Positions 7,318-16,234 of a DNA stretch of 64,000 bases are shown here, piece after piece. The position numbers and the translations under genes are program-made. The DNA is from Oscillospiraceae bacterium (GTDB taxonomy: Bacteria; Bacillota; Clostridia; Oscillospirales; CAG-272): positions 1-64,000 of the forward strand of contig SVSE01000008.1 of assembly GCA_015064445.1 (NCBI GenBank), in the 5' to 3' direction. Under the pieces are notes generated by a model that ran no database searches, was not told where the DNA came from, and worked only from the letters and a program-made list of their open reading frames with translations. Every line of letters begins with the position of its first letter. The stretch's first letter is position 1.

Positions 7318-9531
7318 TTATTTATTTTCTTCATATCCCCAAATAAAATTGATATTTTCAGGATATTCGCACCAGCCCAAGTCCCAGCCACGAGATGGCT
7401 TTTCCATCACCTCACAGCATATGGTTTTAAGAGCACCACAGCTTGCAAATGCGCCATAGCGTATTTGAGTTACACTTTTTGGAATTACTATTTTTGTAAG
7501 AGATGAACAGCCCTCAAAGGCACTGCCCGATATTGTAGTTACGCTTCTTGGAATATTTATTTCTCTTAAAGCAGTGAGTCGCTCAAACGCGCTGGGCCCA
7601 ATTTCTCTTATACCATAGCCGAGATTTATTCTTTTAAGCGAAGTACAAAGCGAGAAAATTTTCTCCTCAATCTCGGTTATGCTTCCCGGAATTGTTATTT
7701 CGGCAAGTGATGAGCACCCTGCAAAGGCACACGTGCGAATGCGAGAAACCGTGCTTGGAATTTCCACTGACCTCAAGGACTCACAGCCCGCAAAGGCGCT
7801 ACCTCCGATTTCGTTTACACCATCGCAAATAACTATGCTTTTAAGAGACTTACAATCACTAAAAACATCTGGACTTATTACAGAAAGGCTTCCGGGAACT
7901 GTAAGCTCCGTTATCGCTCTACATTCTGAAAATGCACTTTCCTTGATTTGAGCCACTGTGCTTGGAAGAGTTAGCTTTTTAAGACTTTCACAACTAGTAA
8001 AGGCATATTCGCCGATATAAGTCAGTGCTTTAGGGAAATTCACCTCTTTAAGCGCATAACAGCTTGTAAAGGTGCCGTCCTTGATTTCGACTACTCCGTT
8101 TGGAATTGTGATTTTTACAAGATTAACGCAAGATTCGAATGCGAATTCTCCTATTTCGGTTACTGTATCGGGAATTTCAATCTCTTTAAGTCCATGACAG
8201 CAACTAAAAAAGCTCTTTGGTATTCTAGTTGTTCCCTCGGCAAGAGTTACCGCGCTCAATGCCTTGCAAAAGGAGAATGCACCTGATCCGGAAACCACAC
8301 TATTACCAACCGACACGCTTCTAAGAGATTCACAGCTCTCAAATGCGCCATCGCCTATTGTAGTTACTGTATTTGGAATTGTGAGGCTAACCATTTTCTT
8401 GTTGCCTGCAAACGCCTTGGGGGCAATAGTAGTAACTCCCTCGGGGATTTGGATGTCTGGGTCCTTGCCCTTGTATTTTTTAAGCTCATAGCCTGAAAGC
8501 TTGAAGCCCTTTTTCGCATACAGCTTTTTGTTTTTCTCAAACTCCTCAGCTATCTGAGCATCTGACTTTTTCTGTGTTTTTTCCTCAACCTTTATAGCCT
8601 TTACCGGCTTCTTTGTTGCAAATTTGGAAACGAAATCGTTTATTTTTTGAGAAGCGTCAAAATCGCGAAGGCTAATGCCCTGTAGCTTTCCCTTTAAGCC
8701 CGGAACTCTCTCAATTACGCTGTCAAAGAAGGCAACTACTATACTGCCCTTTTCCTTGTCCTCATCATTTAACATAGCATAATATCTTGTATATTCGTTT
8801 TGCACCCAAGGTGTTCTTAGATAATCCTCGTTTGAGCAAACGATTATCATACTCTTTGCTTTGTAGAGCGCATAAAGAATCAGTGCCTCATAGTCCTCGC
8901 CTGTTCTATCGCCTATTTCCTTTTCGGAATAGAATGGCTTTGCACCAGATTTAAGTATGCTATCATAGAGTCGGTTTGCCCACATACTATCCTGTGTAAA
9001 ACCACCGTTTTCGTCAGATACCTTTACGCAAATAAAGGTGTCGTACGAGAGTCCACCTTTCTCAAGCTCAGCAAACTTTTCTCTTATGTAATCAATCTCC
9101 TCAGCACGAGAGGTATATTCCTCCCTTTGCTCTGGAGTTGCACACTCGAGTGCGCGAAGATAGCTTTTATCCTCGCTAAATTTCCTGTCGCTTACCTCAC
9201 AGCAAATTGCCTGCCAACGGTTATTTACAACATCTCGTATGTACTTTATTCTATTCTTTGCGAGCGCCATTCCAAAGTACGCCTTTGACTCGCTTGGGTC
9301 GAGCTCTGATGCCTTGGCAAAGGCATTATATGCTCTTTCAAATTCGTAATCCTTTAGCTCCTCGTCTGCGTTATATAGATGATGCTTTACCTCGCTTGTC
9401 TGCTCGGGCTTTGGCAATACATTTACATATCCACAAAACGGGCATCTATGCACGCCCTTTTCGACGATTACCTCGCTTATCGGTGCAGTACAGCCTGCAC
9501 ATTCAAGTGTAAATAAATTCATAGCTGACAT
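7318..9531 (-). CDS. zinc-ribbon / TPR / TIR / BspA-type leucine-rich repeat protein
   Basis: A 737-residue cytoplasmic protein of unusual layout. Residues 11-33 form a zinc ribbon (Cys11, Cys14, Cys30, Cys33). Residues about 52-95 resemble a TPR. Residues about 161-305 form a TIR domain (SYDTFICVKVSD start, then CSNEDYLRTPWVQNEYTRY) in which Glu246 matches the catalytic glutamate of NAD-cleaving TIR domains. A charged linker leads to about 14 BspA-type LRR_5 repeats (residues about 360-710) with the pattern I-P-x-x-V-x-x-I-x-x-x-A-F. No signal peptide or anchor is present although BspA repeats are usually extracellular. The ATG at 9531 has AAGGAGA upstream. It is monocistronic. Sensing by the repeats with NAD depletion as output is an inference. 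Confidence 0.85.
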   Translation of the reverse strand: MSAMNLFTLECAGCTAPISEVIVEKGVHRCPFCGYVNVLPKPEQTSEVKHHLYNADEELKDYEFERAYNAFAKASELDPSESKAYFGMALAKNRIKYIRDVVNNRWQAICCEVSDRKFSEDKSYLRALECATPEQREEYTSRAEEIDYIREKFAELEKGGLSYDTFICVKVSDENGGFTQDSMWANRLYDSILKSGAKPFYSEKEIGDRTGEDYEALILYALYKAKSMIIVCSNEDYLRTPWVQNEYTRYYAMLNDEDKEKGSIVVAFFDSVIERVPGLKGKLQGISLRDFDASQKINDFVSKFATKKPVKAIKVEEKTQKKSDAQIAEEFEKNKKLYAKKGFKLSGYELKKYKGKDPDIQIPEGVTTIAPKAFAGNKKMVSLTIPNTVTTIGDGAFESCESLRSVSVGNSVVSGSGAFSFCKALSAVTLAEGTTRIPKSFFSCCHGLKEIEIPDTVTEIGEFAFESCVNLVKITIPNGVVEIKDGTFTSCYALKEVNFPKALTYIGEYAFTSCESLKKLTLPSTVAQIKESAFSECRAITELTVPGSLSVISPDVFSDCKSLKSIVICDGVNEIGGSAFAGCESLRSVEIPSTVSRIRTCAFAGCSSLAEITIPGSITEIEEKIFSLCTSLKRINLGYGIREIGPSAFERLTALREINIPRSVTTISGSAFEGCSSLTKIVIPKSVTQIRYGAFASCGALKTICCEVMEKPSRGWDLGWCEYPENINFIWGYEENK

Positions 9532-9561
9532 ATCTCTCCTTGAAATCAACTTTCTTTTTTG

Positions 9562-9590
9562 ATTTTATCATATATTATAGCGCTTTTCAA
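9562..9590 (-). promoter_or_regulatory. promoter of the TIR-LRR gene
   Basis: Minus strand TTGAAA (9590-9585), 17-bp spacer ending in ATGA, TAAAAT (9567-9562). Confidence 0.75.
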
Positions 9591-9594
9591 TAGA

Positions 9595-9619
9595 AAAAGC
9601 AGAGTTTTACTCTGCTTTT
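9595..9619 (-). terminator. terminator of the glnN-MFS operon
   Basis: 10-bp stem AAAAGCAGAG/CTCTGCTTTT (9595-9604/9610-9619). The MFS stop codon lies in the loop region. Confidence 0.85.
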
Positions 9620-10773
9620 GCTTTTTTATTATAAATTTCGAACATTACAATCATAAGAACGGTAAGAGCGCCAATATACCAAGGGAAGTATGCGATATTT
9701 ATGTGATTTGCGATGAGTCCAAAGACTGACGGCATAAGGCAAGTGCCCGTGTATGCCGATGCCATTTGAACACCGATTAGGGCTTGCGATTTATCAGCAC
9801 CAAAGCGCGCGGGGGTTGAGTGAATAATACAGGGGTAAATCGGTGCACTTCCTACACCGAAGACAACGAGTCCGATTAAGGCGCATACATTGAACGGTAT
9901 GAACAAAAGCACTATTCCAAGGAGCATCATTCCCTCTCCCAAGCGAGTCATTTGAGTGTCGTTTAGCTTGATTGTTATAAATCCGCCAACTGCGCGTCCT
10001 ATGGTAATTCCAAGCACATAAAGGCTTCCCCAAAGAGCCGCCGTTTCGGCATCTATGCCTCTATTAAGATTAAGATAAGAGCTTGCCCAAAGGGTTACCG
10101 TTACCTCAATTGCACAATAGCAAAAGAACGTAACCATTACCGACTTCGCGCCCTTCAACGAAACAATTTGACGCAAGGAAAGTGGCTTATCGGTTTTCTT
10201 TTCCTCGGCTTGTATATTATCCCTAAGCGGTCTTTTCCATATAGGCAAGGAGATAAACAAAATCGCAGTGATTACAATTTGAATTATGGCAACAATCAGG
10301 TAGCCTGTGTCCCATTTTCCACCGTTTGTAAGCACCGAGCCCATAATTGCAGGTCCGATTGCTGCGCCAAGACCCCACATACAGTGTAGCCAGCTCATAT
10401 GACGGCTTGCAAAATGGAGTGATACATAGTTATTAAGTGCCGCATCTATGCTTCCCGCACCAAGTCCGTACGGAATTGCGATTAAGCAAATTTGCCAAAA
10501 CTGTGTGCTAAATGAAAATCCGAGAAGCGCAAGAGCTGTAATAGCCGTGCTTATTGCCGTTGTTTTGGCTGCACCGAGCTTTCTTGTAACTCTGTCGCTT
10601 GCAAGGCTTGATACAACCGTGCCGAGCGCGATTATTGGCGACACTATGCTTGCATAGGATACGGGCACGCCAAAATCTACAAACATTGTAGGCCAAGCTG
10701 AGCCGAGCATTGAGTCGGGCAAGCCAAGGCTTACAAATGCTAAATATATAATTGCAAGTAGAAGTGTTAACAT
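9607..10773 (-). CDS. MFS transporter
   Basis: A 388-residue major facilitator with 12 predicted membrane segments and the loop-2 motif SDRVTRKLGAAKT near residue 59. The layout resembles FucP- and YfkF-like sugar or drug permeases, but the substrate cannot be read. Its ATG (10773) lies one base after the stop of the glutamine synthetase gene (TAA-A-ATG), and no clear ribosome site precedes it, so it is probably translated by coupling. The tight link to nitrogen assimilation suggests a nitrogenous substrate, which is inference. Confidence 0.85.
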   Translation of the reverse strand: MLTLLLAIIYLAFVSLGLPDSMLGSAWPTMFVDFGVPVSYASIVSPIIALGTVVSSLASDRVTRKLGAAKTTAISTAITALALLGFSFSTQFWQICLIAIPYGLGAGSIDAALNNYVSLHFASRHMSWLHCMWGLGAAIGPAIMGSVLTNGGKWDTGYLIVAIIQIVITAILFISLPIWKRPLRDNIQAEEKKTDKPLSLRQIVSLKGAKSVMVTFFCYCAIEVTVTLWASSYLNLNRGIDAETAALWGSLYVLGITIGRAVGGFITIKLNDTQMTRLGEGMMLLGIVLLFIPFNVCALIGLVVFGVGSAPIYPCIIHSTPARFGADKSQALIGVQMASAYTGTCLMPSVFGLIANHINIAYFPWYIGALTVLMIVMFEIYNKKAKAE

Positions 10774-10774
10774 T

Positions 10775-12859
10775 TTATTTTACGCTGAAAAGAAGGTCTC
10801 CATATGCTGGGAGTGGCCAATACTCCTTTGCTGTGATGCTTTCCATTTCGTCAACAAGTGCGCGAAGCTCTGCCATTTTTGTAAGAATTCTCTTTGCATA
10901 TGCCCTTGCAACTCTTTCTGCACCTTTAAGTCTTTTAACTGCTGTAAGCTCTCCCTCAAGCTCTCTTGTTCTTGCGAACGCCTCGGAGTTGAGATTTGAG
11001 AGTCTTTGAGCCACGCTTACCTCATAATCATCTCTTAAGCCAAGCTCCTTTTTAAGAGCGATTGACTTAGTGAGCTCTCTTGTATATTTAGAAACAGCAG
11101 GCAAAATAAGCTGATTTGCCATATCAATAGCTGTAAGAGCCTCGATATTAACAAGCTTTGAGTATGCCTCGAGCTGAATTTCGCATCTTGCGCGAAGCTC
11201 CTTTTCGCTAAATACCTTATTGTCAACGAAGAGCTTAATATTCTTTTCGTCGAGCAAATGAGGAATAGCCTCAGGAGTGGTACGGAGATTAGAAAGTCCT
11301 CTCTTTTCTGCTTCCTTTGTCCATTTTTCGTCGTATCCGTTTCCGTTAAAGAGGATACGCTTATGATTTTTGATAGTATCACGAACAAGGTCGTGAAGTG
11401 CCTCGGTAAAGTCCTCTGCGCTTGAGAGCACCTCATAGAAGCCTGTCAAAACCTGTGTTACTGCTGTATTGATTACCGTGTTTGCGTCTGCGATTGAATC
11501 AGATGAGCCAACCATACGGAACTCGAACTTATTACCTGTAAAGGCGAATGGCGAGGTTCTGTTTCTATCGGTTGTGTCCTTAGGGAACTTAGGAAGAATG
11601 TGAACGCCGATTCGCATCTGCTCCTTTTCCTTCTTGTCGTATCTTGCACCATTTTCGATAGCCTCAAGAATGCTCATAAGCTCATCGCCCAAGAAGATAG
11701 AAACGATAGCAGGTGGAGCCTCTGCTGCGCCAAGACGGTGGTCGTTACCAGCGCTTGCAACAGAGATACGGAGAAGGTCCTGATACTCATCAACTGCCTT
11801 GATAACAGCACTCAAAAAGAGTAAGAACTGTGCGTTCTCATAAGGAGTTTCTCCTGGCTCTAAAAGGTTTACGCCTGTGTTAGTGGATATTGACCAGTTA
11901 TTGTGCTTACCACTACCATTTACACCTGCAAATGGCTTTTCGTGAAGCAAGCATACAAGTCCGTGCTTCTTCGCAATCTTCTGCATAAGCTCCATTGTGA
12001 GCTGGTTATGGTCGGTTGCGAGGTTAGTTGTTGTAAATACAGGAGCGAGCTCGTGCTGAGCAGGTGCTGCCTCGTTATGCTCTGTTTTTGCGAGCACTCC
12101 AAGCTTCCAAAGCTCCTTGTCAAGCTCCTTCATATATGCCAAAACTCTTGCCTTGATTGAGCCGAAATAGTGGTCGTCAAGCTCCTGTCCCTTTGGTGGC
12201 TTAGCACCAAAAAGAGTTCTACCTGTGTAGATTAAGTCAGGGCGCTTTTCCCAAACCTCCTTATCAACGAGAAAGTATTCCTGCTCTGCGCCAACAGTTG
12301 TACGAACAGAGGTAACACTCTCATTTCCAAAGAGCTTGAGTATCTTCATTGTGGCCTTACCAAGCACCTCCATAGAGCGAAGAAGAGGTGTTTTCTTATC
12401 GAGCGCCTCTCCACCGTAGGAGCAGAATGCGGTAGGAATACAAAGTGTTTCGTCCTTAATAAATGCATAAGATGATGGGTCCCAAGCGGTATATCCCCTT
12501 GCCTCAAAGGTAGCACGAAGTCCGCCAGATGGGAAGGATGACGCATCAGGCTCACCCTGAACGAGCTCCTTACCACGGAAGTCCATAATAACTCCATTTC
12601 CTTTTGGGGATACGAAGCTATCGTGCTTTTCAGCAGTAACGCCTGTCATAGGCTGGAACCAGTGTGTATAGTGAGTTGCGCCCTTCTCGATAGCCCATTC
12701 CATCATCGCCTTTGCAACGACATTAGCAACAGTCAAATCGAGGTGCTTTCCATTTTTGATAGTATTTTGAATTGAGTTATAGATATCCTCGGGCAATCTT
12801 TTTTTCATTTCCTTGTCATCAAAGACCATTGTTCCGAAAATTTCAGATATTGTACTCAT
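10775..12859 (-). CDS. glnN: glutamine synthetase type III
   Basis: A 694-residue GSIII that makes glutamine from glutamate, ammonia and ATP. Recognised from the GSIII-specific N-terminus ([17 protein letters not shown]), the segment [18 protein letters not shown] near residue 64, VGAEQEYF near 207, and NNWSIST near 325. GSIII is the common form in Bacteroides and many Clostridia and is longer than GSI. The ATG at 12859 has AAGGAG upstream. It is the first gene of a two-gene operon with the MFS transporter and has the strongest consensus promoter of the window. Confidence 0.96.
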   Translation of the reverse strand: MSTISEIFGTMVFDDKEMKKRLPEDIYNSIQNTIKNGKHLDLTVANVVAKAMMEWAIEKGATHYTHWFQPMTGVTAEKHDSFVSPKGNGVIMDFRGKELVQGEPDASSFPSGGLRATFEARGYTAWDPSSYAFIKDETLCIPTAFCSYGGEALDKKTPLLRSMEVLGKATMKILKLFGNESVTSVRTTVGAEQEYFLVDKEVWEKRPDLIYTGRTLFGAKPPKGQELDDHYFGSIKARVLAYMKELDKELWKLGVLAKTEHNEAAPAQHELAPVFTTTNLATDHNQLTMELMQKIAKKHGLVCLLHEKPFAGVNGSGKHNNWSISTNTGVNLLEPGETPYENAQFLLFLSAVIKAVDEYQDLLRISVASAGNDHRLGAAEAPPAIVSIFLGDELMSILEAIENGARYDKKEKEQMRIGVHILPKFPKDTTDRNRTSPFAFTGNKFEFRMVGSSDSIADANTVINTAVTQVLTGFYEVLSSAEDFTEALHDLVRDTIKNHKRILFNGNGYDEKWTKEAEKRGLSNLRTTPEAIPHLLDEKNIKLFVDNKVFSEKELRARCEIQLEAYSKLVNIEALTAIDMANQLILPAVSKYTRELTKSIALKKELGLRDDYEVSVAQRLSNLNSEAFARTRELEGELTAVKRLKGAERVARAYAKRILTKMAELRALVDEMESITAKEYWPLPAYGDLLFSVK

Positions 12860-12921
12860 AAAAAGCTCCTTAAAGTTATTTGTGTACGCCTAATAAACGC
12901 ACACACGCGTCCTATTTGAAA

Positions 12922-12950
12922 ATTATACTCTAAATTTTAAATAATGTCAA
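12922..12950 (-). promoter_or_regulatory. consensus promoter of glnN
   Basis: Minus strand TTGACA (12950-12945), exactly 17 bp, TATAAT (12927-12922). The early transcribed region carries ACACGCGT (12903-12910). Confidence 0.9.
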
Positions 12951-12991
12951 CACTCTTTTTGCTTATTTTGTCGCTTTAAGTAAATTTTATC

Positions 12992-13020
12992 TTGCAATAC
13001 CCAAAAAAGTGTGCTACAAT
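12992..13020 (+). promoter_or_regulatory. promoter of the YoaK-like gene
   Basis: TTGCAA 12992-12997, 17-bp spacer, TACAAT 13015-13020. It is divergent from the glnN promoter. Confidence 0.75.
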
Positions 13021-13054
13021 GTGTCCATAGTAAATTTGTTTTTAGAGAGCATTT

Positions 13055-13615
13055 ATGGAAAAGAAGAAATATTTTTTCAGTTTAATTCTCATATTTATCG
13101 TCGGTGCGCTTGATGCATATTGCTATATGCTACACGACGGAATGTTTGCATCTATGCAGACAGGAAATATGATTAAGGTTGCAATTAAAATTGCACATGG
13201 AGATTTTACATATATTTGGAGCTATCTGCTTACAATCCTCACCTTTGCTGTGGGAATTGTGGTGGCATACTTCATTACGAGGAAAAAGCGTGGCGAGCTT
13301 ATATCTGTTATAGTGGCGCTCGGCTGTTATGTTGTAGGAATTCTTATTCCTCTTGGCAAGCTCAACTTCCTTGCAAATGCGATTATGGCTTTTGGTGTTG
13401 GCGCACAGCTTCACACTATTCGTGAAATAGACGGCTTCCCTGTTGCAACAACAATGTGTACAGGAAACCTTCGCTCTATGACCGAATGTGTTGGAAAGCT
13501 TATTACAACAAAGGACAAGAAATTCGCACACGGAATTTTCATCTACGGAACTCTTATTCTTACATTCATAATCGGAGTTTTTGTGGGAGCATTAATTATC
13601 AAGGCTGTAATATAA
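13055..13615 (+). CDS. YoaK/DUF1275 family membrane protein
   Basis: A 186-residue protein with six hydrophobic segments. The signature GALDAYCYMLHDGMFASMQTGN near residue 17 and the later TTMCTGNLRSM near 130 are typical of DUF1275 (YoaK) proteins, whose role is unknown; transport has been suggested. It is a little shorter than the usual 220 residues. The ribosome site is weak (AGAGAG). It is monocistronic, divergent from glnN. Confidence 0.85.
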   Translation: MEKKKYFFSLILIFIVGALDAYCYMLHDGMFASMQTGNMIKVAIKIAHGDFTYIWSYLLTILTFAVGIVVAYFITRKKRGELISVIVALGCYVVGILIPLGKLNFLANAIMAFGVGAQLHTIREIDGFPVATTMCTGNLRSMTECVGKLITTKDKKFAHGIFIYGTLILTFIIGVFVGALIIKAVI

Positions 13616-13617
13616 AA

Positions 13618-13640
13618 AAACGGAAGCGTGGCTTCCGTTT
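13618..13640. terminator. bidirectional terminator
   Basis: 10-bp stem AAACGGAAGC/GCTTCCGTTT, 3-nt loop, between convergent genes. Confidence 0.92.
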
Positions 13641-13648
13641 TTTATTTA

Positions 13649-14680
13649 TTACTCTACTGGTTGCTCAACCTTTTGCGCAGTTTCTTCAATTTCCTCGGCA
13701 GGTGTGTCGATAATTTGCTTCTTTTTGAAGATTTTTGTGTAAAGCTTAGATGCTGTGATTTTAGCCCAAAGGAGCTTCAAATTAGCAGGGAGCGCCTTGA
13801 CATCCTTTATGAATGTCTTGTGATCCCATATCATGCTTACCAAGAATGCAAGAGCTGTTACAAGAATATAGCATGGGAAGATGAGCCAGAACCAAGGCCA
13901 GTATTTTTCCTCGCCTGCGTGCGGTCCAACAGGAATTATCTTAAAAAACCTCGGTGTAAATGTTGCCAAGAACATACCTATTGCATCTCCGTCTGGTCCC
14001 CAAATATACGAGGTGTTCTTCCAGTTTACATCAAAGAAGTTATCATCTCTTAAAGGAATAAATCCAAGCTCTGCCTGGAAAAGCTGATTAAGCATTATGA
14101 ACAGCATAAGAAGGAGCAAGCCTGTTGGCGCGTTCAAAACTCTCTTGTATGAAAGCTTGTGAAGCCCCAAAAGCACCATAAGAAGTGGAACTGCGAGAAG
14201 CATCCAGTGGTGGAAATAGAATCTCAAAATGTCAATCCACTGCTCCATTTGAGGTGTGTATATGTCTGCCAAGCCTTGGCTCAAAACCTCCTCAAGCGAA
14301 GCGTTCTTTGCCATAGGCTCCTGTGGATAGAAAAGTGCAATCAAGCCACTAATTACGCCTATATAGAACATATAGTCCTTAACATGCTTATTTTTAGACC
14401 AAAACAGGAATGGGAAAAGCGCGATATTAGCGCCACATATATTAACAAACCAAGAGTCACGAAGATTTCTTGCCTCGTCAATTGAATATGGTGGATACAA
14501 GCTCTTTGTGAAGTGGGCGATGAGTCCTACCACAAGTATTCCGAATAGTACAGCCTTTTGAACCTTTGGGTCTTTATTTCTTAAAAGGTAGTAGAGACCG
14601 ACGATAGCGCCAGCACCTAAAATCAAGAAAAAGAAATACCAAAAGTTAAACCAGTCAATATAAAACCATGATTCTTTCAT
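13649..14680 (-). CDS. YwaF-like polytopic membrane protein
   Basis: A 343-residue membrane protein with about seven hydrophobic helices. FLFWSKNKHVKDYMFYIGVISGLIALFYPQ near residues 91-120 and the surrounding pattern resemble the YwaF/TMEM164-like family; its function in bacteria is unknown. The C-terminal 60 residues are charged and end in an acidic tail (EEIEETAQKVEQ). A GAGG site precedes the ATG. It is monocistronic with its own promoter. Confidence 0.65.
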   Translation of the reverse strand: MKESWFYIDWFNFWYFFFLILGAGAIVGLYYLLRNKDPKVQKAVLFGILVVGLIAHFTKSLYPPYSIDEARNLRDSWFVNICGANIALFPFLFWSKNKHVKDYMFYIGVISGLIALFYPQEPMAKNASLEEVLSQGLADIYTPQMEQWIDILRFYFHHWMLLAVPLLMVLLGLHKLSYKRVLNAPTGLLLLMLFIMLNQLFQAELGFIPLRDDNFFDVNWKNTSYIWGPDGDAIGMFLATFTPRFFKIIPVGPHAGEEKYWPWFWLIFPCYILVTALAFLVSMIWDHKTFIKDVKALPANLKLLWAKITASKLYTKIFKKKQIIDTPAEEIEETAQKVEQPVE

Positions 14681-14726
14681 AAAATTGCCTCGATTTAATT
14701 TGTCGTTTTTGCTTATCTATGATAAG

Positions 14727-14755
14727 AGTATAGCACAGCCACAAGGGAAAATCAA
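14727..14755 (-). promoter_or_regulatory. promoter of the YwaF-like gene
   Basis: Minus strand TTGATT (14755-14750), 17-bp spacer, TATACT (14732-14727). Confidence 0.7.
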
Positions 14756-14758
14756 GGC

Positions 14759-14791
14759 TTTACTTAAATTTTACTTAAATTTTACCTAAAT
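14759..14791. repeat. three tandem 11-bp repeats
   Basis: The unit TTTACTTAAAT occurs at 14759-14769, 14770-14780 and, with one change, 14781-14791, directly upstream of the -35 box of the YwaF-like gene. Repeats one helical turn apart could bind a regulator. Confidence 0.75.
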
Positions 14792-14843
14792 TTTAATTTA
14801 AGGATTGCCCTTAAATGACGATTTTCTACGGGAGGAAAAATAA

Positions 14844-14870
14844 AAAAGCTCACACAGGGTGTGAGCTTTT
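14844..14870 (-). terminator. terminator of the aromatic operon
   Basis: 12-bp stem AAAAGCTCACAC/GTGTGAGCTTTT (14844-14855/14859-14870). Confidence 0.9.
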
Positions 14871-14876
14871 TGCTTT

Positions 14877-15167
14877 TTATTCTTGATTTTCAAGATTGTC
14901 CAAGAGCTTATAGTATTCCTCAAACACAGCATCGATTATGGCATCGTCTGTTACAATGTTGAATTTATCCTCGCCATTTTCGCCTCTTGTTACACTAAAC
15001 ACAAGTGCCTCATCCTCGGACATACCCTCTATAAGCTCAACAGGCTGAAGAAGCGCATAGAAATTTCCTTTATGGGCAATTCCTGCGATTTCAATAAAAG
15101 CAATCTCTTCTCCTGTATCACTCAAAAGTGTTATAATATCGTCATTTTCGAATTCGTTCTCAGACAT
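14877..15167 (-). CDS. DUF1292 family small acidic protein
   Basis: A 96-residue acidic protein with the DUF1292 (YrzB-like) pattern: DDIITLLSDTGEEIAFIEI, then FYALLQPVE, and GEDKFNIVTDDAIIDAVFEEY. The family is widespread in Bacillota and has no known function. AAGGAGA precedes the ATG. It starts 10 bp after the DAHP synthase gene and shares its terminator, so it is the last gene of the aromatic operon. Confidence 0.88.
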   Translation of the reverse strand: MSENEFENDDIITLLSDTGEEIAFIEIAGIAHKGNFYALLQPVELIEGMSEDEALVFSVTRGENGEDKFNIVTDDAIIDAVFEEYYKLLDNLENQE

Positions 15168-15177
15168 ATTTTTCTCC

Positions 15178-16206
15178 TTATCTCAAATCAGCAATATCCA
15201 AAATGAGTCTTTCAGTCTTTTCCCAACCGAGACATGGGTCAGTAATTGACTTACCGTAAATGCCCTCCTCTGCCTTTTGACAGCCGTCCTCGATATATGA
15301 TTCAATCATAAGTCCCTTTACGAGCTTGCAAACATCTGCGTTGTGTCTTGTGCTATGGAGAATTTCCTTTGAAATTCTTACCTGCTCTGCCCACTTCTTG
15401 CCAGAGTTTGCGTGGTTGGTATCAACTATAACGCCTGGGTTTACAAGGTTTGTCTTTCCATAGAGCTCAAGAAGATTCATAAGATCCTCATAGTGATAGT
15501 TTGGAAGAGATTGACCGTGCTTGTTTACATATCCACGAAGGATTGCGTGAGTAAGTGGGTTGCCCTCACTTTCAACCTCCCAGCCACGATAGATAAATGT
15601 GTGCTTGTGCTGACCTGCGGTAATTGAATTCATCATAACAGAAAGGTCGCCACCTGTTGGGTTCTTCATACCAACTGGAATATCAAGACCACTTGCTGTA
15701 AGACGATGCTGTTGGTTTTCAACAGAGCGCGCGCCTACTGCAACATATGAAAGCAAATCAGAGAGGTATCTGTGGTTTTCTGGATAGAGCATTTCGTCAG
15801 CGCATGAGAAGCCTGTTTCCTCCATAGCTCTCATATGAAGCTTACGAATTGCGATGATTCCCTTAAGCATATCAGGATTTTCGTTTGGATTTGGCTGATG
15901 AAGCATTCCCTTGTATCCGTCGCCTGTTGTTCTTGGCTTGTTTGTGTAGATACGAGGAATGATAACAATCTTGTCCTTAACCTTTTCCTGTACGCCTCTA
16001 AGTCTTGTTATGTAATCAATAACTGCATCCTCTCTATCTGCTGAGCAAGGACCGATTACGAGTGCGAGCTTATTACTTTTGCCTGTGAAAATATCTTGTA
16101 TTTCCTTATCGTTTTCTGCCTTCTTCTGAGCGAGCTCGTCAGAAATAGGATACATCTCCTTAATCTCCTTTGGAGTTGGGAGCTTCCTTTTAAAATTCAT
16201 ATTCAT
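15178..16206 (-). CDS. aroF: 3-deoxy-7-phosphoheptulonate (DAHP) synthase, class I AroG-like
   Basis: A 342-residue enzyme that condenses phosphoenolpyruvate and erythrose-4-phosphate, the entry step to chorismate. Seen: VIGPCSADRED near residue 50, PRIYTNKPRTTGDGYKGM near 84, and the metal/ligand segment VDTNHANSGKK near 262. These are typical of AroF/G/H-type synthases. There is no fused ACT or chorismate mutase domain. It lies downstream of tyrA in the operon, with AAAGGA 16213-16218 as ribosome site. The paralog letter (F, G or H) cannot be decided. Confidence 0.95.
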   Translation of the reverse strand: MNMNFKRKLPTPKEIKEMYPISDELAQKKAENDKEIQDIFTGKSNKLALVIGPCSADREDAVIDYITRLRGVQEKVKDKIVIIPRIYTNKPRTTGDGYKGMLHQPNPNENPDMLKGIIAIRKLHMRAMEETGFSCADEMLYPENHRYLSDLLSYVAVGARSVENQQHRLTASGLDIPVGMKNPTGGDLSVMMNSITAGQHKHTFIYRGWEVESEGNPLTHAILRGYVNKHGQSLPNYHYEDLMNLLELYGKTNLVNPGVIVDTNHANSGKKWAEQVRISKEILHSTRHNADVCKLVKGLMIESYIEDGCQKAEEGIYGKSITDPCLGWEKTERLILDIADLR

Positions 16207-16234
16207 AGCTTTTATTTCCTTTCGTAGGGGTTAG

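Noticed and set aside
12860-13054. Riboswitch between glnN and the YoaK-like gene
   Set aside because: The leaders are about 55 nt and 30 nt; no glutamine riboswitch core or other conserved aptamer could be recognised.
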